Program-made: the position numbers and the translations under genes
Notes under the pieces: generated by a model
The model's input: only the letters and a program-made list of their open reading frames with translations
The model's database searches: none
Told to the model about the DNA's origin: nothing
In this document: positions 18,478 through 26,668 of the stretch, piece by piece
Numbering within the stretch: the first letter of the stretch is position 1
Layout: every line of letters starts with the position of its first letter
Assembly (NCBI RefSeq): GCF_003545815.1
Contig: NZ_PDUW01000001.1
Span: 186,001 to 250,000, forward strand
Origin: Pusillimonas caeni
GTDB lineage: Bacteria; Pseudomonadota; Gammaproteobacteria; Burkholderiales; Burkholderiaceae_B
Reading direction: 5' to 3'
Length of the DNA: 64,000 nt

Positions 18478-20460
18478 TTAACCTACCGTTGGCCCACGCT
18501 GCCGCCCAATCTCCCACGACACCTCGCTGCCACGCACTGTCGCGGTAACCTGCTGACCTAGCCGTTGTTCGATCACTGGTTTCCACGGAACAAGGCTGAA
18601 CCCCATGCCGTCATCCAGCATCGCGTAGCGTCCACTAGCAAGCATGACGGAACGCCGGTAGATGCCGGCCACACGCTGACCATCAGCCACTGGCCGATAC
18701 TCCAGGCCAGTGTCAGCGGCAATGTCTTTGGCGACCTGCGCCAGTTCGCAGTTGCGCAGCGTACCCAGCAGGTTGCGCGCCAGGATTACACGCTGCCCGC
18801 GCTTCTGCGCCAGCCCCTGTTCTTCAAGAAAATCGGCGCGCTGCTGCATAGCTTGTTTGGCATCGCCACCAAAGCCCACATCCCCCAATCCCTTACCGCC
18901 ACGGATCAGTTGCTGGTCGAGCCACGTGGCCCCGATCACGCGGGTCTGCCGTTCAATCGGCAGGTGCGATTTCAATTCCACGGACACGCCACCCAGGCGT
19001 TGCACATCATATCGACGGCCTTGTTCGGTCAAGTCGCCCGGAACTTTCCATAGACCTTCGGCCACGCGTTCCACTATGCCGGCGCGGCGCAAGGCTTCCA
19101 GACGGCGAACATGAGACGCGACCACTTCCTGCGAGTCGCGACCGGCTTTAGCACGACCTTGCTCAATGGCAAGGTGATGATCGGTGCGATATAGGCCGTC
19201 GCTGGCCAGCTCCACAATGTTGCGGTCGGCGGCCCGGATCTCAGCAGAACCCCTCGCCTCCACCACCGCGCCAGTCGGATAGTTGGCCGGTTCGTCGCGA
19301 GCATTGAGTGCAACGTAATGGGCCTTGCCGTCCACGCCGTCGATTACCAGATAGCCCCGGTCACGTAGCTCATCATCCAGCCCCTTGGCCGCCACGCGCC
19401 CAACGATAGCGCGACCATCATTGTCTGGCTCGAACACAGCAAGTTCACGCTGCTGTCCGCTCATGGCCCGCTGCATGGTGCGGATGATGTCGCCGCGCTC
19501 GCCCAGGGCGCGCAAGGTTTTTTCGGCATTGGTGTGCATGGCCCAAGTGCCGGGCTGTATTTCGTCGGTCAGCCCCAGGCGCTGCAAGCGTTGCAGGCGA
19601 CCGATCAACAGCAGGCGTTGGCGCTGCAATGTCGGCGCATTAAAGCGCTGAATATGCACCCGGCCATCTTCGCCGATCTCACGTTGCAGGGTGCGGTCCA
19701 GGCTCGTCCACCGTTCCTGTTCCACTTCTCGCTGCATAGTCTGTTGGATTTCCAGCTCGGTGCGTGGGCCTAGCCATTCCGTTGCAAGTTCTGAAGCACG
19801 ATGACGGAAGCCGTCGGCGATGTAGTCGCCCGCGATGATAAGGTCTTGGCCGGTATCGTCGCGCCCACGCACGATCAAGTGGGTGTGCGGATTGTCGGTA
19901 TTCCAGTGATCTACCGCCACCCAATCCAGGCGCGTACCCAGGTCAGCCTCCATACGGTTCACCAGATGCCGGGTAAAGGTACGCAGATCATCAAGTTCCA
20001 CCCCATCCTCGGGCGAGACGATGAAGCGGAAATGGTGCCGGTCATCGGAACAGCGTTCCTTGAAGGCATCAAGGTCGGCAACGTCCGCCTGCGGCCCGTA
20101 AGCCCGACCCGGTTCGCCGTCACGGCCTGCGCCGTCACGCTCGACGTAACGTAAGTGCCTGGACAAGGATTGCGGGCTGGCCTGACGCTGGTTGACCAAC
20201 AAGGTCTTGATGGTGACGCGCCGCGAAAATGGCGTCAGCGTCGCGCCGGCAAATCGCGCTGCCGTATGGCCGCGCCCCAGGCGTGAACCGGGGCGCTGGC
20301 CGGACCGATTGCCTTTATGGCCGGTCAACGCAGGCCGCCGCACCGCCGATTTTCCGCCCGCCTTGCCGACCTGCTTGAGCACCTTGGACACAAAGTCCTG
20401 ACCCCGGTTCTTCGGGGCGCTGGGGCGCATGCGAAAGTCATCATCGCGGCGGTCACTCAT
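18478..20460 (-). CDS. Conjugative relaxase (MOBP-like, DUF3363)
   Basis: 660-residue nickase that should cut oriT and stay bound to the transferred strand. The N-terminal basic region is followed by the relaxase core: a possible active-site Tyr in RHLRYVERDG (Tyr105), HHFRFIVSPEDG (142-153) and the metal-binding triad in VDHWNTDNPHTHLIVRG (His185, His192, His194). The C-terminal half matches the DUF3363 relaxase extension. Length is normal for the relaxase of Tn4371-like elements. It lies downstream of traF and a 472-bp non-coding space that is the likeliest place for oriT. Confidence 0.93.
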   Translation of the reverse strand: MSDRRDDDFRMRPSAPKNRGQDFVSKVLKQVGKAGGKSAVRRPALTGHKGNRSGQRPGSRLGRGHTAARFAGATLTPFSRRVTIKTLLVNQRQASPQSLSRHLRYVERDGAGRDGEPGRAYGPQADVADLDAFKERCSDDRHHFRFIVSPEDGVELDDLRTFTRHLVNRMEADLGTRLDWVAVDHWNTDNPHTHLIVRGRDDTGQDLIIAGDYIADGFRHRASELATEWLGPRTELEIQQTMQREVEQERWTSLDRTLQREIGEDGRVHIQRFNAPTLQRQRLLLIGRLQRLQRLGLTDEIQPGTWAMHTNAEKTLRALGERGDIIRTMQRAMSGQQRELAVFEPDNDGRAIVGRVAAKGLDDELRDRGYLVIDGVDGKAHYVALNARDEPANYPTGAVVEARGSAEIRAADRNIVELASDGLYRTDHHLAIEQGRAKAGRDSQEVVASHVRRLEALRRAGIVERVAEGLWKVPGDLTEQGRRYDVQRLGGVSVELKSHLPIERQTRVIGATWLDQQLIRGGKGLGDVGFGGDAKQAMQQRADFLEEQGLAQKRGQRVILARNLLGTLRNCELAQVAKDIAADTGLEYRPVADGQRVAGIYRRSVMLASGRYAMLDDGMGFSLVPWKPVIEQRLGQQVTATVRGSEVSWEIGRQRGPTVG

Positions 20461-20932
20461 GGCCGTTCCTTCAGAAAGTCATAGCGTGTCCTGGCGTGCG
20501 AAGCACGCGGCCAGCCCTGTTTTGGCGCGGGCCACGCGCCCCCAGCGGCACGGCGGCAAAGCCGCGTCGTGCCGCGCCACCCCCACGTGCAGACTGGCTT
20601 TGCTGGCGGCTGTGTGCCGACCCCTTTTGTCTTGCCTTCCGCCTTTACCTGTCGCTTTCGCTCCCGGCGTCGGCGGCCCGGTGGCACTGCAGCATGGGCA
20701 GTCAGCGCACCGGCGAACGCGCCGATGGATGTGCCAGAGGCCGCAGGCCAGGCGCGTTCGAGGCAAGACATCTGCACGGGGGACGGCTGCGCCGGACGCC
20801 TTGCTGTGCGCAGAGTCCAGTGCATAGGATTGACATCAGCACGACAGACGCAACGACACGGCGGCAGCCCCAAGGAAGACACGCCTGATAGCACGATGAC
20901 ATGCAGCGGGACGTGCATTGAACCGGCGTCTT
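20461..20932. other. Non-coding region between traF and relaxase; oriT candidate
   Basis: 472 bp with no supported gene. It has a hairpin GCGTGC-GAA-GCACGC (20494-20508) preceded by the nic-like word GTGTCCTGG (about 20486-20494), an imperfect stem with arms around 20544-20556 and 20561-20575 (loop AAA), and one copy of the replication-region iteron at 20880-20899. Placement immediately upstream of the relaxase gene is usual for MOBP oriT sites. No nic site can be proved by eye. Confidence 0.4.
20880..20899 (+). repeat. Isolated fourth copy of the repA/parA-region iteron
   Basis: CACGCCTGATAGCACGATGA matches iterons 1 and 2 at 23189-23230 over their first 17-18 bases. It lies 34 bp downstream of the traF stop codon and 2.3 kb from the main array. 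It could be a secondary RepA or partition-protein site that couples replication or partition to transfer. Confidence 0.7.
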
Positions 20933-21532
20933 TCATAGCTGCGCCCCATGCCAGACCGGATGCGCGATGCCGATCACGGCGGCTGCGCTGATCGGTCCAA
21001 AATAGCGGCTGTCGAACGAGGCCGGATTGGTGGCGCTCAACAGGAACAGTTCGCCCGCCATCAATGGCCGGCACTGCGGCCAGGACAGCAACGGACGCCC
21101 CAGCCGGTCGGCAGACAACACGGCGGCCACCGGCACGCCGTCGATGCGCACCTGACCAGCCACGATGCAGACGTGTTGCGGCGCGACCGCGCCCACACGT
21201 TTGAGCAGCGGAATGTGTGCGGGCAGATAGCCGCGGTGTGCGGCCAGCGCAGCGGCGTCGGCAGGCAATCGGGTCAGAACAATGCTGCCCACTTGTAGCC
21301 GACGAGACAACGAACCGGCCTGATGTTGGAACGGTTTGACGCGATACCAGCCAACCGCCACACTATCGGACGGGTTGTAGATCAGGCGCGGCAACGGCGG
21401 CACAAAAGCCGCCCAGGCCAGTACCGCGAGGCCGGCGGCGGCGAAGCCTGCCAGCACGATGCGAGTGCGCCAGCGCGAACGAGGATGCGGCCCGACTCCA
21501 GCAGCCTGATTGAGCATGGTAATCGGTGTCAT
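20933..21532 (-). CDS. traF: TraF conjugal transfer protease (signal peptidase S26 family)
   Basis: 199-residue membrane-bound serine protease that in RP4 matures and cyclises the TrbC pilin. One membrane helix (about 25-46), then the catalytic Ser in NPSDSVAVGWY (Ser57) and the general-base Lys in PLLKRVGA (Lys111), then the conserved FDSRYFGPI box. The start overlaps the DUF2840 stop by 4 nt. It is separated from the trbC gene by 19 kb of cargo and regulators, but belongs to the same transfer system. Confidence 0.93.
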   Translation of the reverse strand: MTPITMLNQAAGVGPHPRSRWRTRIVLAGFAAAGLAVLAWAAFVPPLPRLIYNPSDSVAVGWYRVKPFQHQAGSLSRRLQVGSIVLTRLPADAAALAAHRGYLPAHIPLLKRVGAVAPQHVCIVAGQVRIDGVPVAAVLSADRLGRPLLSWPQCRPLMAGELFLLSATNPASFDSRYFGPISAAAVIGIAHPVWHGAQL

Positions 21533-22074
21533 GACAAGTTTCTCCCGGCCAGCCAGGCGGCGTGCCGCTCGGCGGTGTAGTCGGGCAAAGGCAGACGCGC
21601 CGCCAGCCGATTGGCGAGCGTGCGCCAGTACGCGGGCGAGACGGCGGCGGGAGCAATGCCCAGTGACTCGATGGCATCCATGCGTTGCAGCACGGCGCGT
21701 ACATTAGCATCGCCTTCAACCTGCAACAGCAGGCGTGCGCCAGGCTGCACACCGGGGATGCGCTGCGCCGCGTCCAGCGGTGTGCAAGCCTGCATCACCA
21801 TGAGCTGCCAGCGTACCGTGCCGTAATCGTTGGCCTGCCAGCGGATGCGGCACAGCACCGCACCCGGCAGAAACACCGCCCAGCGCCGCCAGCGGTCCAG
21901 CCGCAGCGTGTGTGCCGGTTCACCAAAACGCAGGTAAAGATTGAAGTGGGGTTCGATTGTGGCCAGCGCCACCCGCGTCAGCGGTGCGCGGTTGGCATGC
22001 AGGGCAAGTGCGGCGGAGGGCGGCAGTGATGACGCCGTGGCCGCACCAGCGACAAGCGAAACGGATGTGTTCAT
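21529..22074 (-). CDS. DUF2840 domain protein
   Basis: 181 residues. It matches the DUF2840 family found almost only in Tn4371-like and related integrative elements, always beside traF and parA; recognisable stretch HFNLYLRFGEPAHTLRLDRWRRWAVFLPGA (about 63-92). No catalytic motif, signal peptide or membrane helix is seen. It overlaps both neighbours by 4 nt. Function unknown; constant position suggests a role in transfer or partition. Confidence 0.82.
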   Translation of the reverse strand: MNTSVSLVAGAATASSLPPSAALALHANRAPLTRVALATIEPHFNLYLRFGEPAHTLRLDRWRRWAVFLPGAVLCRIRWQANDYGTVRWQLMVMQACTPLDAAQRIPGVQPGARLLLQVEGDANVRAVLQRMDAIESLGIAPAAVSPAYWRTLANRLAARLPLPDYTAERHAAWLAGRNLS

Positions 22075-22340
22075 GGCGTGTCCTCTTTACGATGCTCTGG
22101 AAACTCGCGCTCCAGCAGGCCGCGCAGCAGTTCGGCCACCGTCACGCCTTGCGTGAAGGCAGATACCTTGATGCGCGCGCGCAGAACGGGGGTAATGTCC
22201 AGCGTCAGGCGGGCGGTGTAGAGATCACCCTTGTTCAGCGCGTCAGCGTCGCCCTGGCGAATCCACGCTTCAGCGTGCGGATTCGCGGGCGGACGCGCAC
22301 CGATGCCCACGCGCTTGAGCCGTGTGGGTTTCGTGCTCAT
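22071..22340 (-). CDS. Small partition-associated DNA-binding protein
   Basis: 89 residues from the ATG at 22340, which overlaps the parA stop (ATGA); the frame is open three codons further. A basic N-terminus (TKPTRLKRVGIGARPPANP) is followed by a segment like a ribbon-helix-helix (LYTARLTLDITPVLRARIKVSAFTQGVTVAELLRGLLEREFP, about 40-82). Small RHH proteins directly after parA often act as the centromere-binding partner (ParG/ParB-like). That role is inferred; the element also has a large ParB-like protein at 28.9 kb. Confidence 0.7.
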   Translation of the reverse strand: MSTKPTRLKRVGIGARPPANPHAEAWIRQGDADALNKGDLYTARLTLDITPVLRARIKVSAFTQGVTVAELLRGLLEREFPEHRKEDTP

Positions 22341-22975
22341 GTCGGCCACCGCAACAGTTCATCAACCAGCGCGCTGATTTCACGCGTCGCCGCGCTATCG
22401 GGCGCCAACTCTCGGGCGAGTCGCCCGGCGGCCACGCTGTCGGCAAAGACAATCCGTTGCCGAACCTCGGCTCGCAGCGCCGGCAATGGCTGCTCGGTCA
22501 GCGCCTGGCGTGCTTCACGTCCAATGACGGTAGTGCTGACCCGTCGATTGATGACAAAAGCCGCTTGCAAGGCGGGCCGGAACACCTGGGCCTCGCGAAT
22601 CAGCGCCACCATCTCGGCACTGGCCCACAGGTCGTAGGGGCTGGGCTGCACGGGAATCAACACGTAATCGGCTGCCAGCAGCGCAGAGCGCGCCAGAGCG
22701 GCAATGCGTGGCGGCCCGTCGATGATGACGTGATCGGCCCGCCTGGCGAGTTCTGGCGCTTCTTGATGCAGCGTTTCGCGTGCAAGGCCCACGGCGCTGA
22801 ACAACCGTGGCAGCCCTTGCTGACTTCTGCGCTGCGTCCAATCCAGGGATGAGCCCTGCGGGTCGGCGTCCAGCAAAACCACCTGGTGACCGCGCAGTGC
22901 GAGTTCACCCGCGATATGGGTGGCAAGCGTAGTCTTACCCACCCCGCCTTTCTGATTGAGCAATGCAACGATCAT
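22337..22975 (-). CDS. parA: ParA-family partition ATPase
   Basis: 212 residues. Deviant Walker A NQKGGVGKTT (7-16), Walker A' switch LLDADPQGSSLDW, and Walker B-like DHVIIDGPPR. It lacks an N-terminal helix-turn-helix, so it is a short type Ib ParA. Preceded by the iteron array, which may be its promoter or centromere. Co-transcribed with the small RHH-like protein, DUF2840 and traF. It probably keeps the excised circular element in daughter cells. Confidence 0.93.
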   Translation of the reverse strand: MIVALLNQKGGVGKTTLATHIAGELALRGHQVVLLDADPQGSSLDWTQRRSQQGLPRLFSAVGLARETLHQEAPELARRADHVIIDGPPRIAALARSALLAADYVLIPVQPSPYDLWASAEMVALIREAQVFRPALQAAFVINRRVSTTVIGREARQALTEQPLPALRAEVRQRIVFADSVAAGRLARELAPDSAATREISALVDELLRWPT

Positions 22976-23188
22976 GGCGCAGCCCTCCGATCTGGAAAGC
23001 TGGACTGTTTTTGCCTTGCCGAATGGAGTGGATTTTTCGGCTGATTGCGCCCTTCAAACTGCCAAGCGTTTCCCTTTTCAGCGTCTATCCATCGTGGCGG
23101 CGGGCCTTTATCAATAGTTAGAGTAGTTAAGTTAGATAAGTTAAGGGACTCGCAAACGCAGTGCTGACGCGGCTTTGCAGCCGTTTGG

Positions 23189-23254
23189 CACGCCTGATAG
23201 CACGATAGTCCCACGCCTGATAGCACGATACCGAACACGCCCGATAGCACGACA
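23189..23254 (+). repeat. Three iterons with DnaA-box-like sequence: plasmid-type origin candidate
   Basis: Three direct repeats of CACGCCTGATAGCACGATA at 23189-23208, 23212-23230 and 23236-23254 (third copy has C for T at one site and ends GACA). Spacing is 23 and 24 bp, about two helical turns, as in iteron origins. TATCCACAGG at 23256-23265 and CTTATCCCC nearby look like DnaA boxes. The array lies between parA and the 3' end of repA. This supports autonomous replication of the excised element, with RepA as the binder. Confidence 0.75.
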
Positions 23255-23288
23255 CTATCCACAGGATATTCACAAGCAATCCACAGAC

Positions 23289-24137
23289 TTATCCCCGTGC
23301 CGTATCCGGCACGGGCCGAAAGGTCAGCAACTCGCGCCCGCCTTCGGGAATCAACTCGATGCCCAGCACATAACCGGGCAACGATTGCTTGGCCACCAGG
23401 GCGCGCAGATCGCAGGCGAAGTCGTAGGGTCTGGCGGTGCTGCCGGATTTGCGATGCAGGTGCCGGAAGTCGAATTGCCAGCCATCCGGCTGCTTGCCGC
23501 CGTGCTTGCGCACCAGGCGGTACAGCCAGCGCTCGATACCGCCGGTCAGACGGAAATACGCCGGGTCGATAGTCAACACCAGGGCCGCATCCAGCACCCC
23601 CGCATAAAACCAGTCCGGCAAGATAAGTTCGATGCCCAGCGGCTTGCCGCCGGCATCGGCCAGCTCCTTCCATTCGTTGATCCACGAAAAGCGGTGCAGC
23701 CGCCGCCCCGTGGTTTCGCGGATGGACGTTGCCACACTGGTCGATTGCAGCCGGTCGAGAGCGGCTTTCAGACGTTGGTAGTCGCGCAGGGAGGTGCCGC
23801 GCCCGATAAAACGCAGGATTTCGTAAGGTGTGGCGCGTATCCAGCGCGAAGGCGTGATGCCGGCATCGCGTGCCTGCACGATTTGCGACGCGGCCCAGAT
23901 CAGGATGTCGGCATCCCAGATCGTGGCAATGCCATGCTCCTGCGTGCCTTCCACGCGGATGGTGGCGTTCCCGCTGCGAAAGTCGATGGGAGCAACGCGC
24001 CGCGACTTCGCCAGCGAGAAGAACGGATAAGCCATCAAGTCCTGGGCATCGCGCGGCGCCATGTCGCCGGGCAAGGCACGAAACAGGGCAAGCTGCTCCT
24101 GTTGCGGTGCTGGCTGCGCGGCGGGCGAACGAGACAT
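23289..24137 (-). CDS. repA: Replication initiator RepA
   Basis: 282 residues. It matches the plasmid RepA initiator family of Tn4371-like elements: DLMAYPFFSLAKSRRVAPIDF (about 32-52), an internal winged-helix-like region (SLRDYQRLKAALDRLQSTSVATSIRET), and WLYRLVRKHGGKQPDGWQFDFRHLHRKSGS. Full family length. The iterons that it probably binds lie 35-100 bp downstream of its stop. Replication of the excised circle is inferred from the family plus the origin-like repeats. Confidence 0.9.
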   Translation of the reverse strand: MSRSPAAQPAPQQEQLALFRALPGDMAPRDAQDLMAYPFFSLAKSRRVAPIDFRSGNATIRVEGTQEHGIATIWDADILIWAASQIVQARDAGITPSRWIRATPYEILRFIGRGTSLRDYQRLKAALDRLQSTSVATSIRETTGRRLHRFSWINEWKELADAGGKPLGIELILPDWFYAGVLDAALVLTIDPAYFRLTGGIERWLYRLVRKHGGKQPDGWQFDFRHLHRKSGSTARPYDFACDLRALVAKQSLPGYVLGIELIPEGGRELLTFRPVPDTARG

Positions 24138-24163
24138 GACGATGGCCGGCTGCGCGCAGACGA

Positions 24164-24448
24164 TCAGCGGCCGTCACGATAATCACCCGCATGGCGTTCG
24201 GCGTACTCCGGATCGGAGGTCGCCTCATAGCTGCGCGCATCGGCCCAGGTGTCCAGGTCGGCAACTGCATACATGACACGCCGACCGAATTTGCGAAACT
24301 TCGGGCCACCGCCGATCACGCGCTGCTTTTCCAGCGTGCGTGGCGACAGGCGCAGGTATTGGGCGGCTTCGTCGTTGGTCAGATAGCGCTGGGGCTGCGC
24401 GGGTATGGCAACGGGTGCGGCGGCGGGCCGTAAGGGAGCGGGTCGCAT
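24164..24448 (-). CDS. AlpA/MerR-like helix-turn-helix protein
   Basis: 94 residues from ATG 24448; GGAGG lies 8 nt upstream and itself overlaps an earlier in-frame ATG (24463), which is why I prefer the later start. A proline/alanine-rich tail is followed by RYLTNDEAAQYLRLSPRTLEKQRVIGGGPKFRKFGRRVMYAVADLDTWA (about 20-70), the excisionase/AlpA fold. Such proteins act as excision factors or regulators in integrative elements. It lies 26 nt before repA, in the same operon. Confidence 0.85.
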   Translation of the reverse strand: MRPAPLRPAAAPVAIPAQPQRYLTNDEAAQYLRLSPRTLEKQRVIGGGPKFRKFGRRVMYAVADLDTWADARSYEATSDPEYAERHAGDYRDGR

Positions 24449-24564
24449 GACATATTCCTCCATCGTTCGGTAGAACCGGCGGCACCAGCGCTGCCGGATG
24501 GAGACAGTCTCAAGAAAGTCGGGCGACCTGCTCAGGGACGTTTTGCAGGGGGTGAAGATCGTCC

Positions 24565-25326
24565 CTATACCGGCGCGGGAAGCTGTGCCAGGCGGCGGTA
24601 GCCGCCGCGCATCAGCGTATCGCCCCGCCGAACCAGGCGACGCATGCGGGCGCGCAAAGCGCCATCGGCATGCCAGTCGCGGGCCACCGTCTTCGGTCCA
24701 AGCAGCCCTTCAGCAATGTCACGCAAGGATGCCCCCGCCAGGGTGGCATCAAGCGCCTGCAAGGTGTGCAGCTCCTGCAGGGCCGACAAGGTGGGCCGGG
24801 GCCGCACGACGGCAATGGGAATGGTGTCGCTGGCCAAGGCCAGCTTGTTCACTTCCAGCGTGAGCGCTTGCGCGTGCGCCAGGAGATCGGCGCCGGCACG
24901 CACGGCGTAGACGTAAGCCATGCCGTCGGCCAGACCAGGAGCGAGCGCAAGCCGCAGGCGGCCACCCGGCCAGCGCACCCGCAGCACCAAACGCACGCCG
25001 TCATGAATCAGGTATTTGTCGCCAGGAATGCGCCACAGTGTGAATGGTGCGGCATCCGGCATGGGGTCGGCGTCCGGGTAAAGATGAACGCCCTGAGCAT
25101 CGGGGAACCAGATGGGATGCGCGTCACGCGCATCCAGGGCGGGGTCTTCCAGCAAGCGCAGCCCCCAGTGCTGCGCGGCGTCGGGCCGTTGGGCACGGCG
25201 CAACCAGTCTTGCCGGTAATCGGGATGGCGACGCAGGTATTCCCAGGCGAGTGCCGGCCCGTCCAGATGCAGCACGTACAGATACGCGGCGGTCGGATGC
25301 CAGTGTCTGGTGCGCGAATCAGCCAT
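24565..25326 (-). CDS. DUF2285 (with DUF6499-like N-terminus) protein
   Basis: 253 residues from ATG 25326, with AGGGGG upstream; the frame is open 15 codons further but lacks a ribosome site. The N-terminal WHPTAAYLYVLHLDGPALAWEYLRRHPDYRQDW is the segment common in these element proteins. The C-terminal DUF2285 part contains LQALDATLAGASLRDIAEGLLGPKTVARDW and then LRARMRRLVRRGDTLMRGGYRRL, which looks like a DNA-binding helix-turn-helix. Probably a regulator; function unproven. Confidence 0.83.
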   Translation of the reverse strand: MADSRTRHWHPTAAYLYVLHLDGPALAWEYLRRHPDYRQDWLRRAQRPDAAQHWGLRLLEDPALDARDAHPIWFPDAQGVHLYPDADPMPDAAPFTLWRIPGDKYLIHDGVRLVLRVRWPGGRLRLALAPGLADGMAYVYAVRAGADLLAHAQALTLEVNKLALASDTIPIAVVRPRPTLSALQELHTLQALDATLAGASLRDIAEGLLGPKTVARDWHADGALRARMRRLVRRGDTLMRGGYRRLAQLPAPV

Positions 25327-25685
25327 GACGCAAACCCCCTTTTTATTCAGCGGGGCCGTGTCATCGCACAATGCACACAGCGCAGTTTCAATGCGTTAAT
25401 ATTTGACTACCAATCGCATAAAATGAAACTGAAAATATCAAGTCCGATTGGGTCTCAACCCTTGCGCTGGCAATCAGAATGCAATGTCGGCACCGCTGAA
25501 AAATCAGCAATCAGCATCCCTCACCCTGCCTCATATCCCGCAAAAGATCATGACTCTTTAAGTCTGGGCCGTCGCGTATTTATGCAAGGCCCATGATTCA
25601 GACTCTGCCGGTCTTGAATATGACTGAAATAGTCTCAATGCGCCTTGATTAGATGGAGTGCGTGCTTGTTTTGCAGGCCCGATGC
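25327..25685. other. Non-coding, AT-richer spacer
   Basis: 359 bp upstream of the DUF2285-repA operon. I see no gene and no clear repeat. The base composition is lower in GC than the flanks, and it probably holds the promoter of the leftward operon (AT-rich words around 25395-25440). Confidence 0.4.
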
Positions 25686-26036
25686 TCAGTCCTTGATCGA
25701 ACCGTTTTCTTGCGCCAGGCGCACATATTCCGATAACGGGCGCACCGCCTGGAAATAGCGGTCGCGCATCACGGGCTGCTTGCGCGGGCCGACGATAGCC
25801 TCCAAGGCGGAAAGCTGCACCGTTCCCAGTTCGGGCATCCCTATCCCCAGGTCGATCAGGCCATAGGCCGTATCGCCATCTTGCGGGTCAAGGCCGACCA
25901 ACAGCCAGGTTGCATGAGCGTCCGGCGTGAAGATCCGCACCACAGGCAGCGGGTCGATGCGCTGGCCTGCGGCCCGTGCCTGCCCGTGGGCGAGCAATTG
26001 TGCGCGTTCGTCGTCGGTGATGAGTGGATGGGTCAC
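25686..26036 (-). CDS. DUF2958 domain protein
   Basis: 116 residues from a GTG at 26036. The frame is open 55 codons further up, but family members start at the equivalent of HPLITDDERAQLLAHGQ, and the upstream part reads as random sequence. Conserved features include PLPVVRIFTPDAHATWLLVGLDPQDGDTAYGLIDLGIGMPELG. No ribosome site is clear for either start. Function unknown; the family travels with conjugative elements. It is divergent from the xre regulator gene. Confidence 0.78.
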   Translation of the reverse strand: MTHPLITDDERAQLLAHGQARAAGQRIDPLPVVRIFTPDAHATWLLVGLDPQDGDTAYGLIDLGIGMPELGTVQLSALEAIVGPRKQPVMRDRYFQAVRPLSEYVRLAQENGSIKD

Positions 26037-26112
26037 GTGTGTTCTACCAAAGCGTAAAGCCGTCGATCTGTCTTTGTGCTTCCGTGCGAAGACCCGGAAG
26101 CGGTTAATCCCG

Positions 26113-26210
26113 AATCCGTAAAAGCGGGCAAGCGTAATGCCGTTTGTGCGCAAACCCTGAAAAGCACAATTGTGATTCTCCGCTTTTAAGGGAATCCACA
26201 CTTACGGATT
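26113..26210. promoter_or_regulatory. Paired 9-bp inverted words in the DUF2958/xre divergent promoter
   Basis: AATCCGTAA at 26113-26121 and its reverse complement TTACGGATT at 26202-26210, 80 bp apart, lie between two divergently transcribed genes. The second overlaps TTAC-N8-GTAA (26202-26217). They are candidate operators for the Xre-type protein encoded at 26301. Inference from position and symmetry. Confidence 0.35.
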
Positions 26211-26300
26211 TCAGTAATCACACAAGAAAAAGACGAAATCCCGATGAATGAGTTAAAGATAACGTGGTTTTAATTGTGCCGCCGAAACACGCTTCTGTCT

Positions 26301-26591
26301 ATGCAGAAGCGACCCGTACAGCGCGGCCGGCCACCCGGCGCCACCACCTTTGATGCCGAACTGGCCCAGGCCTTCGGCGCCGCAGTGCGTGCGCTACGCA
26401 CGGAACGCGGTATTGCTCAGGAAATGCTGGCGAACCTCGCGGGCATCGAACGCTCCCACCTGGGCAAGATTGAGCGCGGCGAGCACATGCCGACGCTGGC
26501 GATTGTCTTCAAGATCGCCGAAGCGCTGGAATGCAGCACGGCAGTGCTCATGACCCAAACAGAAACCCAGCTTACCGCAGGTAAGGTCTAA
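26301..26591 (+). CDS. Xre-family helix-turn-helix regulator
   Basis: 96 residues from ATG 26301 (an in-frame TTG lies 27 nt earlier). After a basic N-terminus (QKRPVQRGRPPGATTF) comes a complete HTH_3 domain: LRTERGIAQEMLANLAGIERSHLGKIERGEHMPTLAIVFKIAEALECS (about 32-80). The only rightward backbone gene in this part of the element. It probably represses the element's transfer or excision genes, as similar regulators do in other integrative elements; the targets are not visible. Confidence 0.88.
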   Translation: MQKRPVQRGRPPGATTFDAELAQAFGAAVRALRTERGIAQEMLANLAGIERSHLGKIERGEHMPTLAIVFKIAEALECSTAVLMTQTETQLTAGKV

Positions 26592-26668
26592 CCATAAGGC
26601 CCGTGGGGCTGTGCCGCCATGGGCCTTTGGCTGGACATGCGCCCCGCCAAAAGGCGGGGCGCGGTGGT

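Noticed and set aside
23189-23254. CRISPR array
   Set aside because: Three repeats with only 3-5 bp between copies; spacing and position beside repA fit iterons, not spacers.
22972-24309. Long (445-codon) open frame on the minus strand over repA
   Set aside because: Wrong frame over a well-supported repA; Arg/Ala/His-rich composition typical of a GC-rich shadow and no family.
24565-25371. Longer start (25371) for the DUF2285 protein
   Set aside because: The 15 extra codons contain the AGGGGG ribosome site of the start at 25326 and are not family-like.
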